From Edolisoma coerulescens (Eukaryota > Chordata > Aves > Passeriformes > Campephagidae), in contig VWZW01005525.1 of NCBI GenBank assembly GCA_013397115.1, positions 1,659,736-1,723,735 on the forward strand: 64,000 bases of DNA. The letters run 5' to 3'. The position numbers and the translations under genes are program-made. Shown one piece after another: positions 1-12,809 of this stretch (position 1 is the first letter of the stretch; the number at the start of each line of letters is the position of its first letter). Under the pieces are notes generated by a model. It worked only from the letters and a program-made list of their open reading frames with translations. It was not told where the DNA came from and did no database searches.

Positions 1-2350
1 GATAAAATTATTTTTTTCAGCTGAGGAAAGATGGACTGACATTTCCCTACCACTCATAAAACTTCAGTATTAGATGAGCTTAAACCAATTTTTGCAGCAA
101 TGAGTTATGCGTCAAAACCCTGAAAACCGCTTAGCAACCTTTGTGGTTACACAGAGTTCAAGTATATACAGAAGATGAAACTGTATTTCCAAATGTGTGT
201 CTGCATCTGGTAAAACTGTAAGCTTTTCTTAACCTTGCAAGCCCTTGAAGTGTGCGAAATACAAAGTGAAAATCAACAGCTTATGTTATAAGAGTGTTAC
301 GGTTTTAGGAGTTCTCCTTTTGTTTTTTTTCTCTTAAGGAATTTTTCCCCATACATATTGCTAGGAGACAATAACGACTGGATACCTAAGTGAGACAAAA
401 GACACGGCCACAGCTTGGGGGAGGTGTCCAGCTGGCTACTCTCTTTTACCTGGGGTTTTCTCGTGTAGGGCAGTGACGCTGGAAGATTTGGACTGGGAAA
501 AAGGGGTTGGGTGCAGCCCCTAGCTCTCATGTTCTCTCAGCATCCGGAGGGGAGAGAGAGGCTGCGGTCACTGTGGGGAGAATCCATCACCACTGTGGGG
601 TTCTGCCTTCTGCTGCCTTCCTTCTACCGTGAGTGGAGCTCTGCTTGCTGCAGCGACCATTGCACTGGGACCCTGTTTAACACCCTACCTCACTAAAAGA
701 GGGACTTTTCACTGTCTGCTGGGGTGCCTCAGGGGAAAACCCCGGGATCCTGAGCCTACCTTTCCCTGCCCTGCTGGGAGCCAGGCCACCTTCCTTAGGA
801 GACACCTGTCTTTCAAACCAAGACAAAGAATAACTCCATCTCCTGCTCAGGCATATTTCTAGGAAATACAATCATCAAAGTAAAGTCGTAGAGAGCATAA
901 TATCTTTGGATGGTCTGTCATAAAAATGATTTATCATTACCTTTTCTATTGACATTGTATTGTGCCTAGAATTATTACTCACTTCTCAGTATTGCCAAAA
1001 CATGCTGGGCTTTGCCTGTTAACCAAGGAAAGGCGTTTCTTCTTTGAAACTTTGCAGTCTTAAGTCCTAGATTCGTTCACCACCATCTTCCCTACCAGCT
1101 CCTTTCAATTGTGGGGGCTGGTCTCCAAGAGCAACCCCTTTCTGCAGCTGTGGGCAGCTCTATCCAGGTCTGCCACTATTCCCAGTACATAGACTCAGCT
1201 AAGCTTGCTGTACTATAGTTTTTCTTCACTGTCATCCTCTATGTCCAGTTCTCTTTCAGGTCTATGGAATTTTGCCCTACAGTTTGATTCCTCCCTTTTT
1301 GCACAATATGTACAATTTATTCTTAATATTTTATGCTCTACTGAAGAGACATTGTCAGTTTTGTCTGCTTCGCATTTAGAGACCATAGGAATGATAAGGA
1401 AGAATGCACAGATCTAGGTATTTTTTTGTTTTTCTGGCACTCTTTCCTTGATTTTACAGGCTCTGTATTAGACCTTTTTTGCCTTCATGGGTGCACCCCA
1501 CCTATTCTTTTTCATTGACAGCTCTTTAAAGTGTTCCTGGTAGTTTTTAAGTTCCTAGAATTACATTCAGATAGACACAAAAGATTTTTCTTCTTTGACA
1601 ATCCAACTGTTACCCTGCTGTGGAATAAACCAGAAGGAATAGGATAAATTCCAGGATAAAAATCTTCTGTGAAGCCTTTCAAACCATTGAAGTAATTAAC
1701 AGAATGGCCTTCCTGCAGCACTAGATGATCAGAAAAATAACTTCTGACTTTAAAGCCTTAAACACTGTGCTAGATTTGTCTTTGGTTTACTTAGGGTATT
1801 TGGTAATAGGTTCCTGTGATGTTTTGCATTACAGACTGTATTTTCCTGGTTTCAGAGACACACACTTCATTCAGAGTGAGATTATAATAGTTTTTACAAA
1901 TCCTTCTCAAGCAAAACTCTTACTTCACTTCTGTGTGAAAGCAGTTCTCCAGTTAAGTGATCTTTTTTACCTCAGATCTGTCCTTGTCAGCTAAATATCA
2001 AACAATTTGCCTGACTTTGGATTAAAAATGGAAAGGCAACTAGGAATTTTAGACCAGGAACTCAATTTAGTACCATGCTTTCCAGAGCAGTCTAAAATAC
2101 TGTTTCTTCATAGCTGCCTTATTGTTCAATTGATTCTCGAAACCATCTTAGGAAGGGCATTTCAACACTCTTTTTGTGAAAGATGGCACTTAGTATTCAG
2201 AGGAAGAAGAAGATTTTCAATAGCTGCTCTGAAAGTCCATCAGAGATGACTGTGGCCTGCTGGTTCTGCAGTCTTAGAATCTGGACTGGAGACAAGCCGG
2301 GCAAGTGTTACTTCTATCTCTCAAAAAACACAGATGAAAGATTTCCAAAT

Positions 2351-2434
2351 AATTTTTTGGGGTTTTTTGTTGTTGGTTTGGTGTTTGTTGTTGTTGGTTT
2401 GGGGTTTTTTGGTTTGGTTTTGGGGTTTTTTTTA
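2351..2434 (+). repeat. GT-rich low-complexity tract
   Basis: The tract is a nearly pure G/T stretch of GGTTT, GTTGTT and GGGGTTTTTT units. It has three GGGG runs (about 2359, 2401-2404, 2422-2425) and many GG doublets. It may be a degraded A-rich tail on the opposite strand, a pattern common in bird DNA. Confidence 0.8.
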
Positions 2435-5400
2435 TGTTGTAAGAGTCACAGCATAGCCAGGACTATATTTACTAAGCAAATACTATCTATTCCTCAATCA
2501 GAGAAGATTCTTGTTGGCATGATAGCATTAAAAGGGTTGAATGAACTCCCATGTGTGTTAAATCCTTCAGTGTTTAAACAAGCATTCTGAACTTTACACA
2601 TGAGAACACTGCCACACACAGTCAGAACCATTAATCATTTGCATGAAGTCAAGCATGTGTTTAAGAAGCTGGTAGACTGACAACAAACAGGTGCTTATTT
2701 CCAATGTCTGATCAACTATAATAAATACTAAAGAAGCACAAATTTTTGTGGGATTCCGGGAATTCAGAAAATTAATTGCATATAATTAATTACATTATAA
2801 ATCTTCAAATCATACACTCATTTGACAGCACAAAATATAGCACAATGAAGTGGGTGCAAATAATAGTGAACAGAAACAGATTTGGCATAGGCATTTCAAG
2901 CTTCTTTTTATGTGACTGAACTTTTTATTCCTGTCAAAATTGTGGAAAAATAATAATTGCAGAGGAAGACACGAACTCTCAAACACTGGCTGTTTGCTAA
3001 CGTGCCAAGTTAATCTATTTGGTGAAACTGGATTGTATTTACTAAAACAGTTTATTTATGGTAATATTCAGATGCTAATCAATATTTTACCTATGACATT
3101 TGCAGCCTATACACTGAATAAGAAAAACCCGATAACTCTGAAATATGTTATGGAGAGTGATTACTATGAGGAAAGTCTTTGAAAAAAATCAGTCCCTCAG
3201 GAATTGCTATGCAGGCAATAATCACAATAAAACTGAAAAGATTTTTTTACTTATCTCTTTCCTGCGTATTTTATTGTAGAGTTATATTTTGATACAGAAA
3301 GCTAGGAAAATCAGTAAAAGTAATCTCAGATCAGTACTACATGGAGTGGGCCCTAGACAGCATGTGGAGAGTCTGCACAGAATATCAGAGGATGTAACTC
3401 TCCCTTCCATAGAGCTCACACTAAAAGCAATCCAGCTGAAATTCATTTGAATAGCAAGCTGGATCCTAGCTAAGATGCTGGAAGCTGATACAAAAAAAAA
3501 TGACCAGCCTTTTATTTGTTGAAAGAAATATGGGAATTCATTATATGTTAAATTAAGCGTCATCTTCTCTGCATTCTTCTTCTGGGAAATGCAGGGAGGA
3601 CAGCTTCTAGACAGACATCCCCAAGTGATTTGAAAATACGTGAGGCCATTTGAAGATTTTCTTGAATATAGATGAGTAATATGCATAAATATCTAAGAAG
3701 AACAAATGCAATTGCTGAAGTCATGATTGTGTGGCAATGGAAAAGGAATTAAATGTTGCAGAAGGTTACCCATAGCTGAAGAAATGAAAATACAGTGATA
3801 TAGCATAATGATCTTTTGTTTGACCAGCAAAGAGAAAACTTGAATAAGTAGAAGAATAATTTCTTTTAGAAATAGCAAACAAATAATCTATAAGAACCAT
3901 AAAATGCATGTTCCTGAGAGGAAACCCTAGTAGCCTTAGCGTACTTACACAGTAAAACAGCTCTAATGGAACATGCACACATATGTACACATAGTGCAAA
4001 CATTTCTTTCTATCTGTTCTGATATCAATGCCATATTTTCACTCTAGGGAGGTATCCTCTGTGCTGGGTCTCATTTAACTCCCACAGTAACAGCAATGTA
4101 GAACTATTGTTTGACATCAATTGAGTTTGACCAAATAGAAGTGGCACAGGAATTCTGTCTAATAACTGCAGACCTGATTAAGTTGCTTCTACAGCCTATC
4201 TCCAACCAATGTGCGCCTTTCAGGAAAAGGAACATACATTTTTATTCCAAATCCCAGGAGGATTGGATGCCTGTGGATCTGCTTATTAAGCAGTCTTTGC
4301 TGAGACATCGAACAGAGGATAGACAATTTCTTACAGCCAGATAGTAAAATAATTCTGAGTTACTGTCAAACTATGAAGAATTACATATTTTCTTTGCATA
4401 AACCCCTTATGAAGAGAAAAAAACTTCTTTAAACTTGAAGTACTGGAGTGTGACAGTGCTACAACTATTACATAGACAGTAAAATCCTGGCTACTTGACA
4501 GAAGAAGAATTCTATCAGTTGCAAAATGGTTAGAGAATAATTCCTGGCTCTAATACTACAGATTTTCAAAACCTTGCTACATAATGTCCCAGCTTCAGAT
4601 ATAAATTACTAGAGTTTTAATAAAATAGGAAAGTAGTGGTCTACAAAGTAGACCCATAAGTACAATTCTCTGAATAATTTGGCTAAAGAGAATTTACTGA
4701 ATTCAGAATTTAATCAGAAGTTTATTATTCCAGCACATTTTTTCCCCTGAACTTTTTTCAGGTCTGAAATCTGGACCCAGAGTAAGTGGCTTTATTGACT
4801 CAGAAGGACATTAACCTTTGCTGCTTATACAGTTAGTACACTGACAGGAAATGAGCAGAGTCAGATCTGTGCAAGGGTTTCTGAAACACTGATTTCATGC
4901 TGAAGGAGTTTGTTAAATGGAAGAAATTCCTATGTTTGCAACGTGGTTGTTTCGTTTGCAACAGGAACTGTTGACTAATAGTCAAAAGAAGTTAGAAAGT
5001 TATTCTGTTTGTGACAGAAGGCCTCTTCCAAATTACAATAAAATGCTGTAACATTTATTTGAAGTAAAATTAAACTCTCAATTACATATTCTGACAAATT
5101 CTGACTGCAGAGAGTATTAACAGCCTAAGTAGCAGCATAATATTGTACCAGCCCATTGCTAGCATAAATGACCAGCTAAGCCCTGTACAGCACACATAAG
5201 CTGTTCTTCAAATCACTTCCAGCTTTAGCTCAGGAGTTTTCCTTAATATTCAGGTCAGCTCCACATTTTCAAAACAACATTTAGATTCAACAGTGTCAAT
5301 GCCATGGTGGTTCACATACATACAGAGCAGGTAGCAAGAAAACAAATGTGCAAGCACTAAAGTGCAAAAGCACCTCAACCAAAGTTAACAATCCAAAAAC

Positions 5401-8400
5401 ACTGACACAGAGAAAGCAGACACAGCAGAATACAAAATGTAAGTGTTGGCAAGCCTGACTCGCATTGTGCAGTGACCACTTTGTCAGCTGAGGGAGAGGG
5501 GAAGAGCCAACATTCAGCCAGAATAAACCAGGGGCTCCCAAACATGCCAAACTCAACCACCAGTTTCATTTGTTCTCTCGGTGCTTGATCTCCACGTTAA
5601 ACATGGCAAAGACATAAGATCAATGAGTATGCCAGAAGCAAGATGCCACTTTATAGTTCACCAAATTAGACAGAAGGCTCATCTATACAATTTATCACAT
5701 GAAGCCATATTATGTTTCCCTAAGCTTGGAGTTTTAGGAGTCATAGATCACTCTGATTCCAGAATTAAAACTCAGGAATGCCTTCCATCGCAGGACAGGG
5801 TAGTAAATAGGAAGACAGAGCTGTAGAGATTACCAGGCTACTTTATGCAAACACTATTTACAAGTACTAGATGCCAATTTTGAGCATGGTTATTAAAAAA
5901 TAATAACCAAGAGATTCCTCCCCATCTTAACATTGCAAGTATCTATGGCAGTTGTCATTTGTTATACCCCTGATTCAGTGAATGCCAACACAGCCAGTAT
6001 CTGCTTTTCCAAAATAAAGTAACAAGCCTGAAGTAATGAGGAAAATAATAAACCAAGATCTGATCAGGGCTCTGCAGAAGATAGATATGGGTTGGACTTC
6101 TTCAGATAACTTCTGCTCTCCTGGTTGTTATTTGAATTAGACCCTAGCTGCCTTTCAAGGCAGTTTGACACTAGTGGTTCCCAGACAGTCTTTCTAAAGC
6201 CACATAGGTGGTAAGGTACAATAAAACACCTGCGGAGATGAAAAGTGCCAGTGTGGGAAGATACTTGTCCTAATATCTTGTAGCTGGACTCTGAGTTCAA
6301 GGCCCAGCCTTTCAGTTACCCTACTTGCACCAGGCAATAAAAATTTTGAGTTGATTATTTCCAGAATTCTAAAGCCGAACTAACGGAGACTTTTTATTCC
6401 ATATCAAAGGAAATTCTGGAATTCCTGCCCCTTGAGGACTAATTCTTCCCTGATTGTACATTACAGTGCTCTTCTGGGGTATAATTAATATCTGTGAGAT
6501 GGTTTAATAGGATGCTGATTAATGTCTGAAATAGCGACAATCTAATTAAATCAACTGAAATAAATTCTGCCACTAGCAAAGACAATTAAAATTAAAACTG
6601 AAATAATGATATATTTAACTGAAAAGATACCATACAGTTATGAGAACTACCCTGGTTCATTTTGAGGGAATTCGTGGGTAAAAAAATTGCTGTCATAGCT
6701 TTGTCTGCAGAATGACTTTCCCACTAATTTAAGAATAAAATTATTTGGGTTACACTGTCTCTGAAATAAAAACATAGAGAAAACTGAGAACTGTTCCCCC
6801 GGGCAGCTATAAATCAGGCTTCTACAAAGGTTTGAATTGCCAAAGGTAGCATATAGCAGCTTCTTCACCCAACCAAGTAATTCAACATAAACCCAGCTGA
6901 ACTATGTAAGTATTTGGCAAAGATTCACAGGTATCTTCTCCGGAAAAAGTGCTTGAGGGTGGACACTTCATTAAAATGCTATTTTTCTTGCCCAGTGTAA
7001 CAGTAATTCTAATTCACGGGAGGCAGAACCCATTTTCCATGGCTGTGGAACATACTCTATTTTTGAAGTTAATCCAACTCTGCAATGAAGCAGCATTGGG
7101 AAAAATCCCTTCCCTTTAGGAGCAGAAACCTTACTAGACAGCATAAGGGAATACAGCTTTAATACAGGATACACAAAACAAGCATTTTCGGTTTCTCATT
7201 TATTCAGCAGGATATCACTGCTATTGTGCATCAGTAGCTTCTGTTCAAGAAGATTTTAAGGGAAAGACCTAACAATGCAGAGAATTAATTACTCAAAAGC
7301 CCTTCTTGTATCAAGTCAGGAGAAAGAAGCATTACCTGCTGCAGCAGAAAGGACCACATCACTGCTTATTTCTATGAGTTTTGTTCTGAGGGTAAAAATC
7401 ACTGAAGTGAACCAGTGAAAAACCTGTGCAACAGCACTTAAATTTACTTGAAACATAATTTCACCCTCAGTGACTACATTGCCTCAAAAAAAGTGTAGTA
7501 ATGCATGGCACTCACCTCATGTCACCAAATGCACTTTCAAAGACCAAAGTATGTCATGCTATGCTAGACTGTATCTTTTACGACGCAAAAGAAACTTAGA
7601 CATTTCTCAGAGTACAAGACACTTGAGCACTCTTCTTCGTGTTGTGATGATGGGTTTTCCTTACGTTTTGCTTTAACAGGTGTTTAATTTAACACAATAA
7701 AAGGAAAATATAAATCAGAAAACAGTTATTCAGCTGAGGAACTTAAATGACCAGTGTAGCTAAACTCAGAGCTAATCACTGATCTTAGAAAGCTCTCTTA
7801 GATTATTTGCATTTAAATTATTTAATGTGTTAAACATATTCTATGCAAAACCCTGAAAACATTTCCCTGCCCTGTGAAAACAATGAATGGTGAATGGTGT
7901 GTTTATATATTGCCTTCTGTGTACCTTTAGCCAAATGGTTATTTCAGATCATATTTAGTTTAAAAGAAGACTGTGTAAGGATTCTCCTATGCACTAGCAT
8001 CTAAGAAAACCATAGTCATGGAACAACATGAAAATCTGAATGGAACTCAAAATTTGAAGAACCGAAAAAATTTATCACAAACAAAAACACTAAAAACAAA
8101 GAGATTCACCCATTTTGTATACATTATCTTGAGGAGGACCACCTGTTATTCACATCCTGAAACTACTTCTCTCCAACCTTAATTTCAGAGTTGTTAAAAA
8201 CAGAAAAGTAATTTCTGTGAAAAAACATTGCAAAACTGTATTTCAACCAATTTTACTGTACACTATTAAAACAGTTCATAAAGCTGTCTTCCACTAGTCT
8301 GGTTTCTACTAAGACAACAAAATGGGATAATGGCCAATGTAAGAATTTAGTCACCTACTTATTATTTAGAAAGTACGGCTCTCTCTAGGGATTGTAATAG

Positions 8401-8435
8401 TTGCACAGCCTGGATGGTACTGTTGTCCTCTGGCT

Positions 8436-8660
8436 TTCACAGAACGGGTCAGGTTGGAAGAGACCCCAGTGGGTCATCTGGTCCAACCTCCCTGCTCAAG
8501 CAGGGTCATCCCAGAGCACATGGCACAGAATCGCATCCAGATGGTTCTTGAATATCTCCTGTGAGGGAGATTCCACAGCCTCTCTGGGAAATCTGTTCCC
8601 ATGCACAGTCACAAGTAAGAAGTTCTTCCTCTACGAGAAGAACATATTTGTCTTCCTTCC
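8436..8660 (-). mobile_element. CR1 LINE 3' fragment
   Basis: The plus strand reads as the reverse complement of an avian CR1 3' end: CACAGAAcGGgtcaGGTTGGAAG, then a GTCATCTGGTCCAACCTCC segment and GAATATCTCC...GGGAGATTCCACAGCCTCTCTGGG. The fragment is diverged and 5'-truncated, as is usual for CR1. Edges are approximate, and similarity fades after about 8660. The open frames across it are not genes. Confidence 0.9.
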
Positions 8661-9678
8661 CTGACATCGATGCCTGAACATGGCTGTCACCAATTATACC
8701 CTGATGTTGAATATTTATTGCTTTTGGCTTGCACACAAGATGACTTTTTGTTGCTAACAGCTTTAGCCTCTCTGAATTCTCTATTTGAAGTAAATTCACT
8801 AGTCCACCAAGCAAAACAAAACTACGCTTAAGCTTTGAATCACTGCAAGTGCTGTCTCAATTTCATATAAATAACGCAACTGTACCTGGTAGCTATCCAT
8901 GTAATTCCAAGCTTTAAAGCTTATGAAATGTACCATACCAATCTGTCACAGTTTTATTTAAAGTCATGAAATACATTGCTGAAGTTTTGCTTTTGCTGTC
9001 TTGGCAAATCCCTTAAATTACGCTTCATTTCAATCAAGCATTTCAAATGACATCATAGAAACTGCCTGCATAAACAAATTTTGCCCAGTGCCTATCAGTG
9101 ACAAAACAAAACCACTTCAACACCATTTGAAAAAGATATACAGTCCAATAAGTATTGATGTAGATTTTGGATCTCATATATTCAGCTGAAATGTGAGGTA
9201 TGCAGATGAATTTAGTCTTAAAACTTATACCTAGTTTTGCATGTGTAAACCCCTCTGTCATCATATTCTATGGAAACAAGCTTTCTCACTCTTAAAAAAC
9301 AGCCTGTAAGACAGTGGTACAGCATCCCTAGTTACTAGAAATTTTACAGATTTTAATTATTCTGAAACCTGCAGGAAAAAACAATATATATCAATATGTA
9401 ATAAGTACTGAGAAATCAGACTTGACTGGAAAGAAGGTACTTTTTTATTATTTATAAGAGGAGGCATCTCAGACTAGACCTGCTCAGACATCATGAAGAA
9501 CCTAGTTTCTTTTGGCCTCATTAAAAGCCTTAAAGAAGACTTTAGAATTATGCAAACTGGGAGACAGGAAAATTCAACTACCTCTAATTTTGAAGAGTAC
9601 AACTAAGAGATCAGTGTACTCAGATGCCAGATATTTTGGTGAGTTATCAGAGAGTATGACGTACTTTAGGGAAAGAAA

Positions 9679-9741
9679 CCAAAAAAAAAAAAAAAAAAAA
9701 CCAAACAAACCAACAGCAAAACAACAAAAACAAACAAAACA
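9679..9741 (+). repeat. A-rich tract with a 20-base poly(A) run
   Basis: A perfect run of 20 A residues (9681-9700) is followed by a CCAAACAAACC/AACAAAAAC low-complexity tail. I see no retrogene body on its 5' side, so I call it a simple repeat and not a processed-gene tail. Confidence 0.85.
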
Positions 9742-11087
9742 CTAAGAAAGGAAGGTAAAGAAAATGACCTCTCCCTCTATCCAAAAATAAATTAATATGA
9801 GAGGATGAAAGAGAAGGTTAAGGTTTTTAGGACTTCTGTCTGACTTCTTTGGAGGCAATTGGTGACCAGCACTTTTCAGAACAGACTCGCACAAATTGGG
9901 AGAGTGCTGGACCCTTCTAGATCTGGATTATCCATTATGTATAGCTGTTACTTTGTCACAAGACCAATTAAGGTGCATTGCCCACATTCTGCTGGTGTTC
10001 TGCCAGAGAAGAAATTTGGCCAGAGCTGGCTGTAGATTATATATGTACTCCAAATATCTAAAGGTAGGATGAAACGCTTGCAATGCATTGACATTCTGGA
10101 TTTATAAGTCAGAAAGATTTCCAGTTTTTCTTTTCCATCTCAGCTGGTGCATAAATGCTCAGGTGCCACGTTTCAAAAAGCATTAATTGCAAACCAAAAC
10201 CTCAACTAAGTGAGAGATATATTGCTAAAACCATAACCTAGTGATCTCTTCAACATCATTAATAATGCAGCAGAAAAAACAGAAAGGTCAGCAGCACTCA
10301 AATTATTTACTGAAATAAATAAACAAAAGTCTGCATTATTAGTTATGAAAGGTGTATATTAAAAAAATGCTTTCATTGAACTACTTGTCACACTTTTTTT
10401 TTGTAACCAGTAAAAAAACTATTTTGCAACGAAGGCAGTTTCCATTTATCAGTTTAGATTTTTTGTACAAGACAAAATTGCTTTGTTCAGAATTATATTT
10501 TACTCAGAATCTCATAAATGTATATAAGCTTACATTTAAGATATGGGATTTTATTTTAAAGAAGAAAGTATAAGTTATTTTTCTATACTGATACTTTAAC
10601 AAAATTAACAATCACCTATATAGCAACAATTTTTGCTGTCCTGAAGCTTTCTGGCAGTAGATGGAAAACATGGATTCAAACCCTGTCCATTTTAATTCTC
10701 TCTAGCTAATTCTCGTGAGTGTTTTGAAAGGCTTATTCCTTTAACACATCCCTTTGTCACAGAAACTTTCATCAAAAGGTTCTTTTTCATGCATGTCCAC
10801 TTTGACATTTCTAAAAATCAGAACATTCACTTTAAACAATTTAAAAGACAATACTGATGTTCATGCGAGGAAGGAAACACGCATTTTCAGAATGTCTGAA
10901 TGATATTAAATGTTCGGCCTGGGTTTCACTTACTTGGCAGTGATGGGACAATCTGTAGAATCAACCTACCATAAAAACAAAGGTTTCTATTTGCTTCCTG
11001 CTCAGCTGCACTGGAAGTTATATAAACATGACAGGTTTTCTATTAAAATTCCTTGAACTGAGAAATAGATTGCTTGCATTCAGGAAG

Positions 11088-11088
11088 N
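11088..11088. other. Ambiguous base (N)
   Basis: This is the only N I noticed in the window. It marks an unresolved position in the assembly, inside the presumed intron 7. Confidence 0.99.
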
Positions 11089-12766
11089 TCTCCCAGAAAT
11101 TCTAACATGAAGTAGGATTAACACTTCTGTTTGAGCTGATGGTGTAATGGCCAAGGAGTGTAGGTAATTGTTCATGCATTTGGGTTACTGACAAAGACAT
11201 GAGAAGCGAACTTTTGAATTCCAGCATTTGGGGGCAATATGCGTAGTTCTACGTTAGTTGTGAATAATTTAAGGTATTTTATCAATCTATTCAATCAAAG
11301 GGGATATAATACATTAATTTCAATTTAAACATTTGTGTAGTTGCCATCAGACAGCTGCAGCATGGTGAATTTGAGTCTAGCCTTTCTACCAAGATGCGGA
11401 GGTTTTACTCAAGTACTTCTGAACAAAATATGCACAGTTTAAACCTCAAGCACATGTACAATCTGGTTAGATTTAAGAAAATTCCTCACTCCCTCAAATT
11501 TTTAGAGTGAACTGTGAAATCTTTCCGGGATTGAGCTGACATGCAGATTTTCAATAACTGCACTTGCAGTAGTAGTTACCCCTACTGCAAGTAAGGTAGG
11601 TGGGAATTTTACAGGAGCATAATGCAGAGAAAATGAGATTGTTCTCTTTCAATACTTAATTTGGGTTATGTAATCTACTAACTTCATCTAAGGGAAGAGG
11701 ACTTTACTCCTAATCTATAGGGTACACTTAGAAAACTAGACTTTTACAGAGAAACAAACTGAAATTCAAAACTTGTCTAATTGGTCTACATCAGTGGTTT
11801 GCCAGAGAGCTGTGTGGTGTGAATGCTCACTCTTTGCCAGCAGTTCCCTGAAGCTGAAATAGTTACACCCTTTGGGCCAATATAGGTTATTCCATTTGAG
11901 AAAACCATTTAAGGTATACTATCAAAGGAACACTGCATCTCCACAGAGTAAGGCTGCCAATATATTCTACAAGTATAAGCATACCAGAAAAGCCTTTTAA
12001 AGTGTGGACAAGCCTGTCATTAAATCTAACTTCTAACTTGAATAAATCCCTCCATTGTGAAATCTTGTTACCCTCCTTTACAAAATTCCCTTGCTCTGCT
12101 TCAAGATGTGATTCTCCATCAGCCTAAGGAGCTCATGAAGTTAACTTAGTTGATCTAATTCCAAATTGAAAACTTCTCTGATTATTACTAACCAACTTCC
12201 ATAATTCCCAAACCATGGCAAGGAAATACTCTGTTTGAGAATGTAGCTTCTTAGAGCTCTCTCTGTGCCTTCCTGATCCAGATACTGTTAAGCTCTAGCC
12301 ATATATTCTCAGAAAGTCTTTCAAAGAACCAGTCATGTCATATTTTTTTTATCATTATTCTGACTTCTTTCTGAAAACAATCCTGACTTTTTCAACCTGC
12401 ACCGTTTTGTGACCTCTGGCAATGGGACATTTCAGTCTCCCATACAATAAAAGTACATATTTTAATATTCAGGTGAAATGTGAAGATCCATTCCCTGGGC
12501 CACCGCTTCTTGCCAGTTCAATTTCTAAAACAATCAGTTGAAAGTGTCCCCCTATTTTGTCATGATTCAACTGAAATCAATGCCCAAGCTCCCACTCACC
12601 TTTCAGTGAGAACGGACGGATAGGTTGTTCACATTTCATTTATAAGATTGGAATGGTGGAGGTAAAATCTACATCAGCTAAGTGTGGCTGTAGTACCATT
12701 TATTGTAGAGATACAAATGCATACTATAACAACATCAAGACATTTCATAAGCAGCAATGAAATAAG

Positions 12767-12809
12767 GATATTATATCCAATACATACCATCCGCATTGGA
12801 TATCATATC
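12767..12809. repeat. Imperfect inverted repeat, 15-bp arms
   Basis: GATATTATATCCAAT (12767-12781) and ATTGGATATCATATC (12795-12809) pair at 14 of 15 positions around a 13-base loop. No element ends or target duplication are visible around it. Confidence 0.85.

Noticed and set aside
2183..2590. 135-codon plus-strand open frame
   Set aside because: Its middle is the GT-rich simple repeat, read as Val/Gly/Phe, which keeps the frame open artificially.
3282..3686. 134-codon minus-strand open frame
   Set aside because: It is rich in Ser, Leu, Ile and Phe without any recognisable domain or splice structure; it fits a chance frame in AT-rich intron DNA.
8506..8814. 102-codon minus-strand open frame
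   Set aside because: It lies largely in a CR1 3' fragment, which is untranslated in the parent element, and in adjacent non-coding sequence.
9151..9177. Plus-strand frame reading SIDVDFGSH, resembling the palm DVDF motif of TdT
   Set aside because: It is on the opposite strand to DNTT, lacks the flanking GKKxGH and LITSPG residues and has no matching splice sites; chance match.
12661..12690. Minus-strand reading ADVDFT, considered as exon 8 of DNTT
   Set aside because: There is no preceding GKKxGH and the continuation is unlike TdT; the frame does not give LITSP.
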